From contig CAYRMN010000025.1 of NCBI GenBank assembly GCA_964425575.1, positions 1-17,871 on the forward strand: 17,871 bases of DNA, read 5' to 3'. Shown here in pieces: positions 1-6,659 of the stretch. The stretch comes from CAYRMN01 sp964425575. GTDB taxonomy: Bacteria; Patescibacteriota; Patescibacteriia; 2-12-FULL-60-25. Below the pieces are notes generated by a model. The model made no database searches and was not told the DNA's origin. It saw nothing but the letters and a program-made list of their open reading frames with translations. Position 1 is the stretch's first letter. Every line of letters begins with the position of its first letter. Made by a program: the position numbers and the translations under genes.

Positions 1-197
1 GGCGGGGCCGGGGGCTCCGGGGCTCCGGCGCTGGCCGAGCTGGTCGGGGCGGGCGTGTACTCGTCCGGCTTCTGCGGATCCGCGCCGCGATGCATGTACT
101 TGTAGATGCCGAAGCCCAGGGCCACGATGGCCAAGAGGGCGACGAGGATCTGCTTTGCTTTTCCAGTCAACCAGTTCTTGATCCTGCTCCAGTTCAT
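1..197 (-). CDS. Partial N-terminus of a single-pass membrane protein
   Basis: The ATG lies at 195-197 on the minus strand and the frame stays open to the window edge, so the C-terminus is missing. A textbook Shine-Dalgarno site AAGGAG sits six bases before the ATG. The 65 visible residues begin MNWSRIKNWLTGKAKQ, followed by one hydrophobic helix (about residues 17-35), a KYMHRG basic stop, and a Pro/Ala/Ser-rich stretch that runs off the edge. This is the layout of a small inner-membrane anchor with a flexible extracytoplasmic linker. Codon use is strongly G/C at third positions, unlike most genes here but like 16264-17350. No family is recognised and the function is unknown. The start and membrane helix are secure; everything downstream is unseen. 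Confidence 0.7.
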   Translation of the reverse strand, partial: MNWSRIKNWLTGKAKQILVALLAIVALGFGIYKYMHRGADPQKPDEYTPAPTSSASAGAPEPPAP

Positions 198-285
198 GAT
201 GCTCTCCTTCGTTCCGAGTCCTGTTGCCACTCTTTCCCCAACCGCGGGGTGATGTGGCAGGTGCGTTTTTGGCTCAGAACTCCCT

Positions 286-315
286 CCAGCTCCCTCTTAT
301 AAAGAGGGGGGCTGG
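286..315. repeat. Imperfect hairpin in the leader region of the 1-197 gene
   Basis: CCAGCTCCCTCTT is nearly complementary to AAGAGGGGGGCTGG, with a very short AT loop and one small bulge. On the minus strand it lies about 90 bases upstream of the first gene's ATG, so it could sit in that gene's leader or upstream of its promoter. No T-run follows on either strand, so it is not called a terminator. A regulatory role is inference. Confidence 0.45.
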
Positions 316-360
316 CCTCAGGATTCAGAGACATAAACACACCTGCCACTACGTTTTCCT

Positions 361-410
361 TCAAAAATGAAAAGAACGACTGATCTTTATAGCATGATCC
401 AGTCGTTCTG
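361..410 (-). terminator. Rho-independent terminator after the Wzz-like gene
   Basis: GAACGACTG at 374-382 is perfectly complementary to CAGTCGTTC at 400-408, with a 17-base loop. Read on the minus strand the stem is followed by TTCTTTTCATTTTTG, a U-rich tail. It lies downstream of the minus-strand gene 524-1177 and upstream of the 1-197 gene, so it would separate those two transcripts. The loop is longer than usual. Confidence 0.6.
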
Positions 411-454
411 TCAACTCAGCTTAGCTTGGCCCGATCCTCAAAAATCACGACCGC

Positions 455-522
455 GTAGGGGCGGGGTTTCCCCGCCTTCAGATCGATCGGCATGCCGGAG
501 GGCGGGGAAACCCCGCCCCTAC
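455..522. repeat. Perfect 22-bp inverted repeat, each arm itself palindromic
   Basis: The left arm 455-476 (GTAGGGGCGGGGTTTCCCC plus GCC) is the exact reverse complement of the right arm 501-522, with a 24-base spacer. Each arm also contains its own 7-bp hairpin, GGCGGGG-TTT-CCCCGCC. The right arm ends one base before the stop codon of the Wzz-like gene. From memory, GTAGGGGCGGGGTTTCCCCGCC-type units recur as intergenic REP-like elements in several environmental lineages. No nuclease or transposase is present. It may also help terminate the minus-strand transcript, since a short T-run follows it. Confidence 0.8.
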
Positions 523-523
523 A

Positions 524-1177
524 TCAACCCGTTCCCTTAATTTTGCTCAAAACCCAGGCGATGGCGAGCAGAAATCCAGCCACGGCACCCATCAACGCAT
601 TACGAATGAAATCAGGTTTGGCGAAAAAACGAGAGGGCAGCGGATCATCAATCACTTGAACCCGAATGGAGTAGCCAAAGTAATTCGGGGCTTGATTGGC
701 GATTTCTTGAGACACTCGAATGGCAATCTCGGTAGCCTGGTTGCGAGAGGTATGATAGGCGGTTACGCTCATAACTCCTGTATCTGGTACCACAGCTGTC
801 TCAATTGTATCACGCCATTTCTTGCGCTTTGAGATCTCATCCACGGGGAAATAGCTCTGATCAATCTTCTCATCCCCCATCACCGCATGAAAAAAGCTGG
901 AGGTATAAATAACTTCAGACAAATTTTGCGCAATTCTCTCGGTTGACTTGATGGCGGTGTACGGATCAAGACCAGTGACATTGGTTTGGGTAATCAAGAG
1001 CCGTACAGCGGATGAATAGCGCAGCGGCTGAATCAACGAAAAACCCAACGCAAGCACAAGACCAATAAGCGTACTCACCGTCACAAAACGCCACGAACGC
1101 AGGATGACACGGGTCAGATTTGGAGATGACATATATGAATGAGCAAGAGGATGAAAAAAATTATTTAAATGCTTCAC
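524..1177 (-). CDS. Wzz-like polysaccharide chain-length / co-polymerase protein
   Basis: The 217-residue protein has two membrane helices (about 31-50 and 192-211) flanking an extracytoplasmic domain. Just before the second helix is the proline-rich motif VQVIDDPLPSRFFAKPDF. This is the topology of Wzz / Wza-partner / tyrosine-kinase activator proteins (polysaccharide co-polymerases), which set glycan chain length at the inner membrane. It is shorter than typical Wzz (about 300 residues), as in minimal CPR versions, and lacks a kinase domain. The start is GTG at 1177, which overlaps the end of the upstream HtrA-like gene by 17 bases and has no clear Shine-Dalgarno site, so translational coupling is likely. 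An ATG at 1132 (residue 16) is an alternative. The family call is good; the specific glycan is unknown. Confidence 0.75.
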   Translation of the reverse strand: MKHLNNFFHPLAHSYMSSPNLTRVILRSWRFVTVSTLIGLVLALGFSLIQPLRYSSAVRLLITQTNVTGLDPYTAIKSTERIAQNLSEVIYTSSFFHAVMGDEKIDQSYFPVDEISKRKKWRDTIETAVVPDTGVMSVTAYHTSRNQATEIAIRVSQEIANQAPNYFGYSIRVQVIDDPLPSRFFAKPDFIRNALMGAVAGFLLAIAWVLSKIKGTG

Positions 1178-2306
1178 TTGTTGTCACGGCGCCTAATGTC
1201 GTAGGAATTGTCATATCAACGCCATTCCGTTTTATATGCAATACAACCTGAGCGTTCATCTTATACTCTGACAAAAGCTCCCCAAGATCCTGCGTCCCAT
1301 CAAGAGTATCATGTTCAATCGCGAGGATCACGTCGCCACTTTTCAACCCAACCTTCTTTTTATCCTCAACTACAAATGCTCCATTGGGTGGGAGCGTGCC
1401 TCGATCGCCGTCAATACGCCACAACGCCAAATCACGGCTACGCACGCCGAGCTGAGCATGACGGATGACTCTATTGTTGGTAAGCAATGAATTCAGCGAT
1501 GTAGAAATACTCGTCACCGGAAGAATACGCAGAGCGTTCCCAGCGCCCCCATCAACCAATCCGATCAAAGAACCGCGGACATCCCATACCGGAGAACCAA
1601 CATCTCCGGCCTGCACGTTCCCATCTATGAGAATGCGGCGTGAGGCGATTTCGCTCGAAGTTATTGCACTTCCGGCATGAGGATCAACCAATGACATGAG
1701 CAGCGTTGGTGCAAAAAAACCTGCTCGACGTTCCGTCCACAATTCTGAACCTGGGAGCAGGTCAATCACCTGACCAAAACCAGCAGCTGGTACATCGCGT
1801 GCCGCCGTTTTTAGATACACTGTTCCATTCACATGATCAATAATTGCTTGCGTAATCTCATACCCTGTATCGTTGTGCCATAACGTAAGATCAGCGAGAT
1901 GCTGGTTCGTCAGAACGATCGCCATGGTGATAAACCACCCATCAGACGTCATCGCTACCGCTTGCCCAAGCACATGATCATCCGTCAAGGTTTTTTCTTC
2001 CAATGTTGTTCCCTTTGGCTTGCGATATAACGTCGCTACTGGACTCACACCCCGATGAACAAATTCCGGTGGAATAAGTGGAGTGGCCAAATGAGATTCT
2101 AATTTTACCAAGGCGGGAGGAACCGTCGTATCGATGATATTTGTAGAGGTTGCGATAGGCGGTACTGGCTGACGGTATTGAATCTGAACGGGAGCCACAT
2201 AGGGAGTAACCACAAACGCAGTAACTGCACCAGACAACGAGCCAACGGTGGCCGTTAAAACAACCAATAGCGCAAGGCGCATTCCGCTCATGTTCAAAAT
2301 AGTCAT
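1161..2306 (-). CDS. HtrA-like trypsin-fold protein with PDZ domain, catalytic Ser replaced
   Basis: The protein has an N-terminal membrane anchor (residues 9-32), a linker, a trypsin-fold domain (about 90-275) and a C-terminal PDZ-like domain (about 285-365, with the motif LKSGDVILAIE). The fold is marked by VLTNQHL, whose His136 could be the catalytic His. However, the nucleophile motif reads GDVGSPV (234-240): Val236 (codon GTT) stands where GDSG/GNSGG has Ser. The position of the family's Asp (DLA/DIA) reads NGTVYLK. By sequence it should be inactive as a protease, perhaps a scaffold or peptide binder outside the membrane. I chose the ATG at 2306 because an extended -10 (TGCTATACT, minus 2329-2321) overlaps the first in-frame ATG at 2330. 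ATGs at 2291 and 2282 are also possible. It overlaps the Wzz-like gene downstream. Confidence 0.75.
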   Translation of the reverse strand: MTILNMSGMRLALLVVLTATVGSLSGAVTAFVVTPYVAPVQIQYRQPVPPIATSTNIIDTTVPPALVKLESHLATPLIPPEFVHRGVSPVATLYRKPKGTTLEEKTLTDDHVLGQAVAMTSDGWFITMAIVLTNQHLADLTLWHNDTGYEITQAIIDHVNGTVYLKTAARDVPAAGFGQVIDLLPGSELWTERRAGFFAPTLLMSLVDPHAGSAITSSEIASRRILIDGNVQAGDVGSPVWDVRGSLIGLVDGGAGNALRILPVTSISTSLNSLLTNNRVIRHAQLGVRSRDLALWRIDGDRGTLPPNGAFVVEDKKKVGLKSGDVILAIEHDTLDGTQDLGELLSEYKMNAQVVLHIKRNGVDMTIPTTLGAVTTSEAFK

Positions 2307-2320
2307 ACCTGTGTATGAGG

Positions 2321-2329
2321 AGTATAGCA
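2321..2329 (-). promoter_or_regulatory. Extended -10 promoter for the HtrA-like gene
   Basis: On the minus strand TGCTATACT matches the extended -10 consensus TGnTATAAT with one mismatch. No good -35 is seen, as expected for extended -10 promoters. Transcription would start near 2314, giving about 7 bases before the ATG at 2306. Confidence 0.6.
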
Positions 2330-2354
2330 TGCCGGCCTAACACCCATCGCCGAA

Positions 2355-3056
2355 TCAAAATAATTCAAATATAAGAACATCACCTTCAATCACAGTTCCA
2401 TGGAGATTGAGCTCCAGCTCTTCACTCATAGCGGCACCATCACCGGGCTCGAGACGTTGGCCGTTCAATAAACATACTGCAGAAATAACCTGTATCCACA
2501 TCTGCCTCCCTGGCAGTATGGCAAACTGGAGTTGATCAGAGGCGCGCAGATGAATTAAGGAAATAGTCGTCTGCTGACCGATACACAAAGAGCCCTCACG
2601 TCCATCGGGTGATGCGATAATCTGCTGCTTGCCCTGACGCTCCTCTATAGGAAAATGCCGCTGGGCATACACAGGCGTTCGTCCTATGGTCTGCGGCTCA
2701 AGCCAAATTTGAAGTAGATGGACCGAGCTAGTACGCGAATTATTCCGTTCACTATGAGAAATCCCAGTCCCCGCGCTCATGACCTGTGCCTCGTTGGCCC
2801 GCAGAATCTCTTGAGTGCCCAAACTATCCTTATGCGTTAATTCCCCTTCAATCACCCAAGTAAGTATCTCCATGTCAGCATGATCATGAGTATCAAAGCC
2901 ACTCACCGGCGCAATCACATCTTCATTGATGACACGAAGATGACGAAACCCCATGTACTCAGGATCGTAATAATTCGCAAACGAAAAGGTATGATGCGTT
3001 TGCAGCCAGCCGTGGTCTGCGAATCCCCGCTCGTTTGAATGCCGTATGGTGATCAT
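2355..3056 (-). CDS. Pirin family protein (YhhW-type bicupin)
   Basis: This 233-residue protein has the typical pirin length and start (ITIRHSNERGFADHGWL). The metal ligands His57, His59, His101 and Glu103 appear in THDHADMEI and GISHSER, the same spacing as in Escherichia coli YhhW and human pirin. Known members bind Fe and some have quercetin 2,3-dioxygenase activity; the physiological substrate is usually unclear. Both cupin domains are present, and the second has no metal site, as is normal for the family. The ATG directly follows a promoter-like sequence, which predicts a leaderless mRNA. The gene runs away from the lysozyme-like gene and its stop lies 25 bases before the promoter of the HtrA-like gene. 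The family call is very secure. Confidence 0.93.
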   Translation of the reverse strand: MITIRHSNERGFADHGWLQTHHTFSFANYYDPEYMGFRHLRVINEDVIAPVSGFDTHDHADMEILTWVIEGELTHKDSLGTQEILRANEAQVMSAGTGISHSERNNSRTSSVHLLQIWLEPQTIGRTPVYAQRHFPIEERQGKQQIIASPDGREGSLCIGQQTTISLIHLRASDQLQFAILPGRQMWIQVISAVCLLNGQRLEPGDGAAMSEELELNLHGTVIEGDVLIFELF

Positions 3057-3062
3057 CCTTTA

Positions 3063-3091
3063 AGACTACATGGAAGAATTCGGGTTGACAA
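3063..3091 (-). promoter_or_regulatory. Promoter of the pirin gene, leaderless geometry
   Basis: Minus strand: TTGTCA (3091-3086), a 17-base spacer, TAGTCT (3068-3063), then six bases and the ATG at 3056. Transcription would start at or next to the A of the ATG. The -35 matches in 5 of 6 positions; the -10 is weak. There is no usable Shine-Dalgarno site, because AAAGG abuts the ATG. Confidence 0.55.
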
Positions 3092-3129
3092 TTACATGGA
3101 TCGTTTGGACGGGAGACGGAGAAACTGAT

Positions 3130-3159
3130 ATGAAGGAAGAGTTGTTTTTCTTCGTATGA
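3130..3159 (+). CDS. Nine-codon leader ORF coupled to the lysozyme-like gene
   Basis: The sequence encodes MKEELFFFV and stops with TGA. It has its own Shine-Dalgarno site GGAGA at 3118-3122, seven bases before the ATG. Its stop overlaps the next ATG in the form ATGA (3156-3159), so a ribosome finishing here is positioned to start the big gene. The big gene has no Shine-Dalgarno site at the right distance: AAGGA at 3133-3137 is about 18 bases away. This supports a translational-coupling leader. The three consecutive Phe codons (TTT TTC TTC) could also act as a pause site. That is inference. Confidence 0.5.
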   Translation: MKEELFFFV

Positions 3160-5342
3160 AAAAAATTTCTCTATTCGCCCTTCTCGCCTGCACAGTCCTC
3201 TTCCGTCCACTGACGGCCTCAGCGCTAGATGTCCATCCAGCCTTCAATCCGAATCTCATTATCCCTGATGCGGCATTTACTGATACAAAAACATTTGGAG
3301 GACCGCAAGGCATCCAGCGCTTTCTTGAATCCAAGGGAAGTGTTCTAGCGAATACCGCGCCAGATTTTTTAGCAAAGTTGGGTGAACCTGATAGTTCCAG
3401 TTTAAAGCAAGCGTTAGAAGACCCAGAACCGAACCTTGGACGCTTGCGAACAGCTGCCGAATTGATTTGGGATGCCTCTCAACTTAGTGGATTGAATCCG
3501 CAAATCATCTTAGTCACACTTCAAAAGGAGCAGAGTCTCATTAGCGGCTCGATCGATCAAAACCGACTTCAACGCGCCTTAAATCATGCCATGGGATTTG
3601 ATTGTCCAGACAACGCTGGCTGCGGCAACTTGTTTCCAGGTTTTTACTATCAGCTCTTTGGAAATGTGGATACAGAAGGCAACCGCTATCTTGGGGCGGT
3701 GAAGGCACTGATGCGGTCTTTTTCCGCTCCGGAAGGACGCGGTCCAAATTTAAATGGAGCACCGGCAAAGATCGGCGACCGCATCACCCTAGAGAATACC
3801 CTTGGAGATTACATTGGCATTCTCAAGCAACAACCGCTCACACTGAGTAATCGTGCCACCGCCGCCCTCTACCGTTACACGCCGCATGTGTTTAATGGCA
3901 ATTATAATTTTTGGAAATTCTTTACGAGTTGGTTCAAATACGCCAACGGGACACTCCTAACCTCCTCACAAGATGGCAGATTGTTCATCATCCAAAATGG
4001 CACAAAACAACCAGTGCCTGATTTTGTTGCAACCTCACGAGGACTACAGCGCGCTACTGCCACGACAGCTTCTCCGACTGAGTTAGATAGCTATCCGCTC
4101 GGCACGACCTATGCCCCAGTTGATAACACCATCATCAACGTAAACGGGACCTTGTTTGTATTTCTGGATGGCACGATGCACCCTGCTTCATCCTTTGCAT
4201 TAACACAGCGAAAACTTGATCCAAATAAAAGCGTCACCATCTCTTTGGCAGATGCCGACCTCTTTCCTCGTGGATCCCAGCTTACACCAAGTGAGGGTAC
4301 CGTATTACGCGGTGTGCAACATCCGGATGTTTACCTCGTTGATCATGGCGTGCTCAAGCGTTTCAGCATTTTTACCTTTACGCAGCGCAACGTGGCCAAA
4401 CAAGTCAAAACGATCCCCGATGCCGAAATCGCTCTCTACACCAAACAAGGCTATGTCATCCCTCTTAACGGAACGGTAATTCAGGCACCTGCGAGCGCAG
4501 ATGTGTATCTTATCAACGAGGAACGTCGTTTGCCACTGACACCGGATCTCTTTAAAAATCTTGGCTTTACTCAAAAAGATATCGTTCGATTGACCAGTAA
4601 CGAGGAATTTTCCTCCATCCCGATTGGTCCGCCTGCTGCCCCACGCGAAGGAACATACTTCTCCATCAGCGGCTCCCAAGAATTCTATTTATTTAAAGAT
4701 GGAGCAAAGCATCTCATCCCTTCTTTTGTGGCCAAGCAACGCCGTATCACTCCGGATTATGCGTTTGATGCCAGCATCATCAGCAACTGGCCGGATGGTA
4801 TCGCCATCGCACCGAAAGACAATACACTGATCCAAAGCACTGCCTCCTCGACTATCTATCTCGCCCTAAAAGGCCAGCTTCATCCCCTCACCCAAGAATT
4901 ATTTACCAATCTTGGTTTCAGTAAAAAGAACATCGTCGTACTGCCAGAGAGTGAAGTCTCCATTCTCCCTAAAGGAGACATGGCTCCACCACGCGAAAAT
5001 ACCTTTTTTACTGTTAAAGAGACCAAGGAGTTCTACGTCTTTCGAGACGGAGCAAAGCGACGCATCTATCCATTTGTTGCAGCACAGCGCAGCATGACGC
5101 CTGATTACACATTTGCTCAGGCCATCACTGATACGTGGCCTAGTGGAGCTCCTCTCCCTCCTCGCGATGGGACGCTCGTAAAAAGCACCTCTGGATCGAC
5201 CATCTATCTCGTCTCACTTGGCAAGCTACGTCCCCTCTCGACCAGCGCCTTTAAACGACGTGGATACACCAATAAACAGGTTAAAACTATTCCGAAAACT
5301 CAGCTTGATAGTCTGCCAAAAGGAACAGCAATTACGAAATGA
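3156..5342 (+). CDS. Secreted lysozyme-like domain protein with eight ~58-residue repeats
   Basis: The 728-residue product starts with a signal peptide (MKK..., hydrophobic core 5-20, likely cut after TASA at residue 23). Residues 26-264 resemble a domain I know from actinobacterial and CPR wall proteins. It contains LVTLQKEQSLI with Glu125, where a transglycosylase-type catalytic Glu would lie, then MGFDCPDNAGC, and ends in ALYRYTPHVFNGNYNFWKFF. Residues 265-728 are eight tandem repeats of 56-60 residues, beginning near 265, 325, 382, 440, 500, 557, 616 and 673. Each has a pattern close to GTL...YL...G.L.P......F......V.......LP.G. Repeats 5/7 and 6/8 are most alike, so the array grew in two-repeat steps. 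There is no sorting motif or C-terminal helix. The protein is probably a peptidoglycan-associated or host-surface protein; the enzymatic role is inference. Confidence 0.8.
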   Translation: MKKISLFALLACTVLFRPLTASALDVHPAFNPNLIIPDAAFTDTKTFGGPQGIQRFLESKGSVLANTAPDFLAKLGEPDSSSLKQALEDPEPNLGRLRTAAELIWDASQLSGLNPQIILVTLQKEQSLISGSIDQNRLQRALNHAMGFDCPDNAGCGNLFPGFYYQLFGNVDTEGNRYLGAVKALMRSFSAPEGRGPNLNGAPAKIGDRITLENTLGDYIGILKQQPLTLSNRATAALYRYTPHVFNGNYNFWKFFTSWFKYANGTLLTSSQDGRLFIIQNGTKQPVPDFVATSRGLQRATATTASPTELDSYPLGTTYAPVDNTIINVNGTLFVFLDGTMHPASSFALTQRKLDPNKSVTISLADADLFPRGSQLTPSEGTVLRGVQHPDVYLVDHGVLKRFSIFTFTQRNVAKQVKTIPDAEIALYTKQGYVIPLNGTVIQAPASADVYLINEERRLPLTPDLFKNLGFTQKDIVRLTSNEEFSSIPIGPPAAPREGTYFSISGSQEFYLFKDGAKHLIPSFVAKQRRITPDYAFDASIISNWPDGIAIAPKDNTLIQSTASSTIYLALKGQLHPLTQELFTNLGFSKKNIVVLPESEVSILPKGDMAPPRENTFFTVKETKEFYVFRDGAKRRIYPFVAAQRSMTPDYTFAQAITDTWPSGAPLPPRDGTLVKSTSGSTIYLVSLGKLRPLSTSAFKRRGYTNKQVKTIPKTQLDSLPKGTAITK

Positions 5343-5390
5343 ACTGCCTGGCTGTAAAGCAATCGGAATATCTCACCAATCTGTCGTCAC

Positions 5391-5505
5391 GAGCGAAGTC
5401 TAACGAAGCCGAGGAATCCCTTCGAAGGGATTCTCCGCCCTAGGCGGATCTGCCTTGGGCATGACTCCACTCCTCGCAGAGCCTCGTCGGTCGGAATAAC
5501 AGACG
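5391..5505. repeat. Palindromic intergenic element between convergent genes
   Basis: It contains a perfect 20-bp palindrome GAATCCCTTCGAAGGGATTC (5414-5433), directly followed by TCCGCC-CTA-GGCGGA (5434-5448). Flanking words such as GAGCGAAG, AACGAAG and CTCGTCGGTCGG recall the GAGCGAAGCGAAGAATCCC family of dispersed bacterial intergenic repeats, here degenerate. The rest of 5343-5556 shows nothing gene-like. Because the neighbours converge, it may also serve as a bidirectional terminator, though no T-run marks it as one. Confidence 0.55.
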
Positions 5506-5556
5506 CTACAAACGGCGTGGTATTGAACCATGCGAGGAATAAACTGCGCTGCTTCG

Positions 5557-6591
5557 CTAGCTCTTCCAAATATACTTTGCTGCACGCCAAACGTACTTCA
5601 TAACCAAGAGGAGAATGAAAAAGTAGAGAAGATATTGGGCGGCAAAGAATAAGAGCGCAATGAGATTGACGGTTACGTCCTGAGCTACACGATTGATGTC
5701 ATAGACAAATGCTTTGATCGTTTCTTTCCATGAATCCTTCAGTACTTGTGTATCAACAAATGCATTCTCGTACACACTCAAAGAAAAATGAGTGTAGGCG
5801 ATTCCGTCTAGCTGCTGAGACTTGGCGCGATCCATACGATCGAGCTGTTCGTTAATGGAAAGTCGCTCCTGTGTCAGACGTTCAATGATCTGAAGTTTGC
5901 TCTCAATAATCTTGGCCAAGCTTTCTGCATCCTGTGCACGCGTTGCAATAGCGGCAATTTCTTCATACGACTGAATCGCATCTCCAAGTGTCTTTTCAAT
6001 GGAGGCGCGCTTCTTCTCTAAAATATCTTTTTCACTCGTAAAGTCATCGAGCTGCTGCTTAATGGTTTGGATATTCTCAGACAACTCTTTTGGCTGAAGC
6101 TCCTTCACACGTGCCAACACTTCATCGACATGCGCTCGTTCGACCTTAAAGGCATACTCACAACGATGATCGGATTCATTGGCCTGTTCAAAGACAATGT
6201 ATTCGCGCGCTTTTAGCTCAACAATTCTCCCGCACGTCTCCTTCAAATGGCGCGTCTCAATCGCGCCGGTATACCGCGTGACTTCAAATGCTTCTGCATC
6301 TCCTCCCACGCTTCCAGGAGCGGTTGGCGGAATCGGAGCGATGTTCCGCGTAGACAACGAGGCCATCATAGGCGCGGAGACTTTTTCTGCCGCATCTCCA
6401 TAAACCTCATATCCAGGCGATGCGACTCCAGCTCCTCCCGTGGCCATCATCTGCCGTAAAGGCATGAACGAAGAGAAGGAGGAACTAAACAGGCGGATAA
6501 CAAATGCAAGAATAACCAGTACAATGATCCCCAAGCCGGTCAGTTTAAGTATCTTCTGCTGCGAGAGATTGAGTTGTTTCAAGAAATGCAT
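5557..6591 (-). CDS. DUF4349 membrane protein with coiled coil
   Basis: The 344-residue protein (from the second ATG) has an N-terminal membrane helix (about 15-37), an extracytoplasmic region with two cysteines (about residues 120 and 144) and a long charged coiled coil (about 160-260). It then has a short beta segment (GIAYTHFSLSVYE), a second hydrophobic helix (about 308-333) and a short basic tail. This is the DUF4349 architecture, a family of bacterial membrane proteins without a settled function. I took the ATG at 6591: the extended -10 TGTTATATT (minus 6609-6601) ends only three bases before the first ATG at 6597, which would therefore lie at or before the transcript start. It is divergent from the PP2C gene, with the two promoters sharing -35 bases. 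The family call is good. Confidence 0.8.
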   Translation of the reverse strand: MHFLKQLNLSQQKILKLTGLGIIVLVILAFVIRLFSSSFSSFMPLRQMMATGGAGVASPGYEVYGDAAEKVSAPMMASLSTRNIAPIPPTAPGSVGGDAEAFEVTRYTGAIETRHLKETCGRIVELKAREYIVFEQANESDHRCEYAFKVERAHVDEVLARVKELQPKELSENIQTIKQQLDDFTSEKDILEKKRASIEKTLGDAIQSYEEIAAIATRAQDAESLAKIIESKLQIIERLTQERLSINEQLDRMDRAKSQQLDGIAYTHFSLSVYENAFVDTQVLKDSWKETIKAFVYDINRVAQDVTVNLIALLFFAAQYLLYFFILLLVMKYVWRAAKYIWKS

Positions 6592-6600
6592 ATCCATTTC

Positions 6601-6609
6601 AATATAACA
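6601..6609 (-). promoter_or_regulatory. Extended -10 promoter for the DUF4349 gene
   Basis: Minus strand TGTTATATT fits TGnTATAAT with one mismatch. The weak -35 (TTTCAA, 17 bases upstream) is the complement of the -35 of the divergent PP2C promoter at 6624-6629. Predicted start is near 6594, giving a leader of about 3 bases to the ATG at 6591. Confidence 0.5.
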
Positions 6610-6623
6610 GAAGCGTGGCGTAG

Positions 6624-6653
6624 TTGAAAATGATCATCACATGTTGCTACACT
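6624..6653 (+). promoter_or_regulatory. Promoter of the PP2C gene, leaderless geometry
   Basis: TTGAAA (6624-6629), an 18-base spacer, then TACACT (6648-6653) with TG at 6645-6646, making an extended -10 TGCTACACT. Six bases follow before the ATG at 6660, so transcription should start at the ATG itself. The open frame that reaches back to 6624 uses this -35 TTG as its start, which argues against that longer start. Confidence 0.65.
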
Positions 6654-6659
6654 ATGCCT

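Larger units (their letters stand above)
198..454. other. Intergenic region without a gene, start-proximal leader and terminator
   Basis: This stretch, with the inverted repeat to its right, makes a gap of about 326 bases. It holds the leader of the 1-197 gene (Shine-Dalgarno AAGGAG near 204-209), the hairpin at 286-315 and the terminator at 361-410. I could not find a convincing -35/-10 pair for the first gene: TTGAAG (minus, 364-359) is a possible -35, but no good -10 stands at the right distance. An open frame on the plus strand here is only antisense to the first gene. Confidence 0.5.

Noticed and set aside
90..302. Plus-strand frame of 70 codons near the window start
   Set aside because: It is antisense to the 1-197 membrane-protein gene, which has a strong Shine-Dalgarno site and a clear membrane helix.
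3085..3090. Perfect -35 TTGACA on the plus strand before the leader ORF
   Set aside because: No -10-like hexamer is found 16-18 bases downstream. The same bases are better explained as the -35 of the minus-strand pirin promoter.
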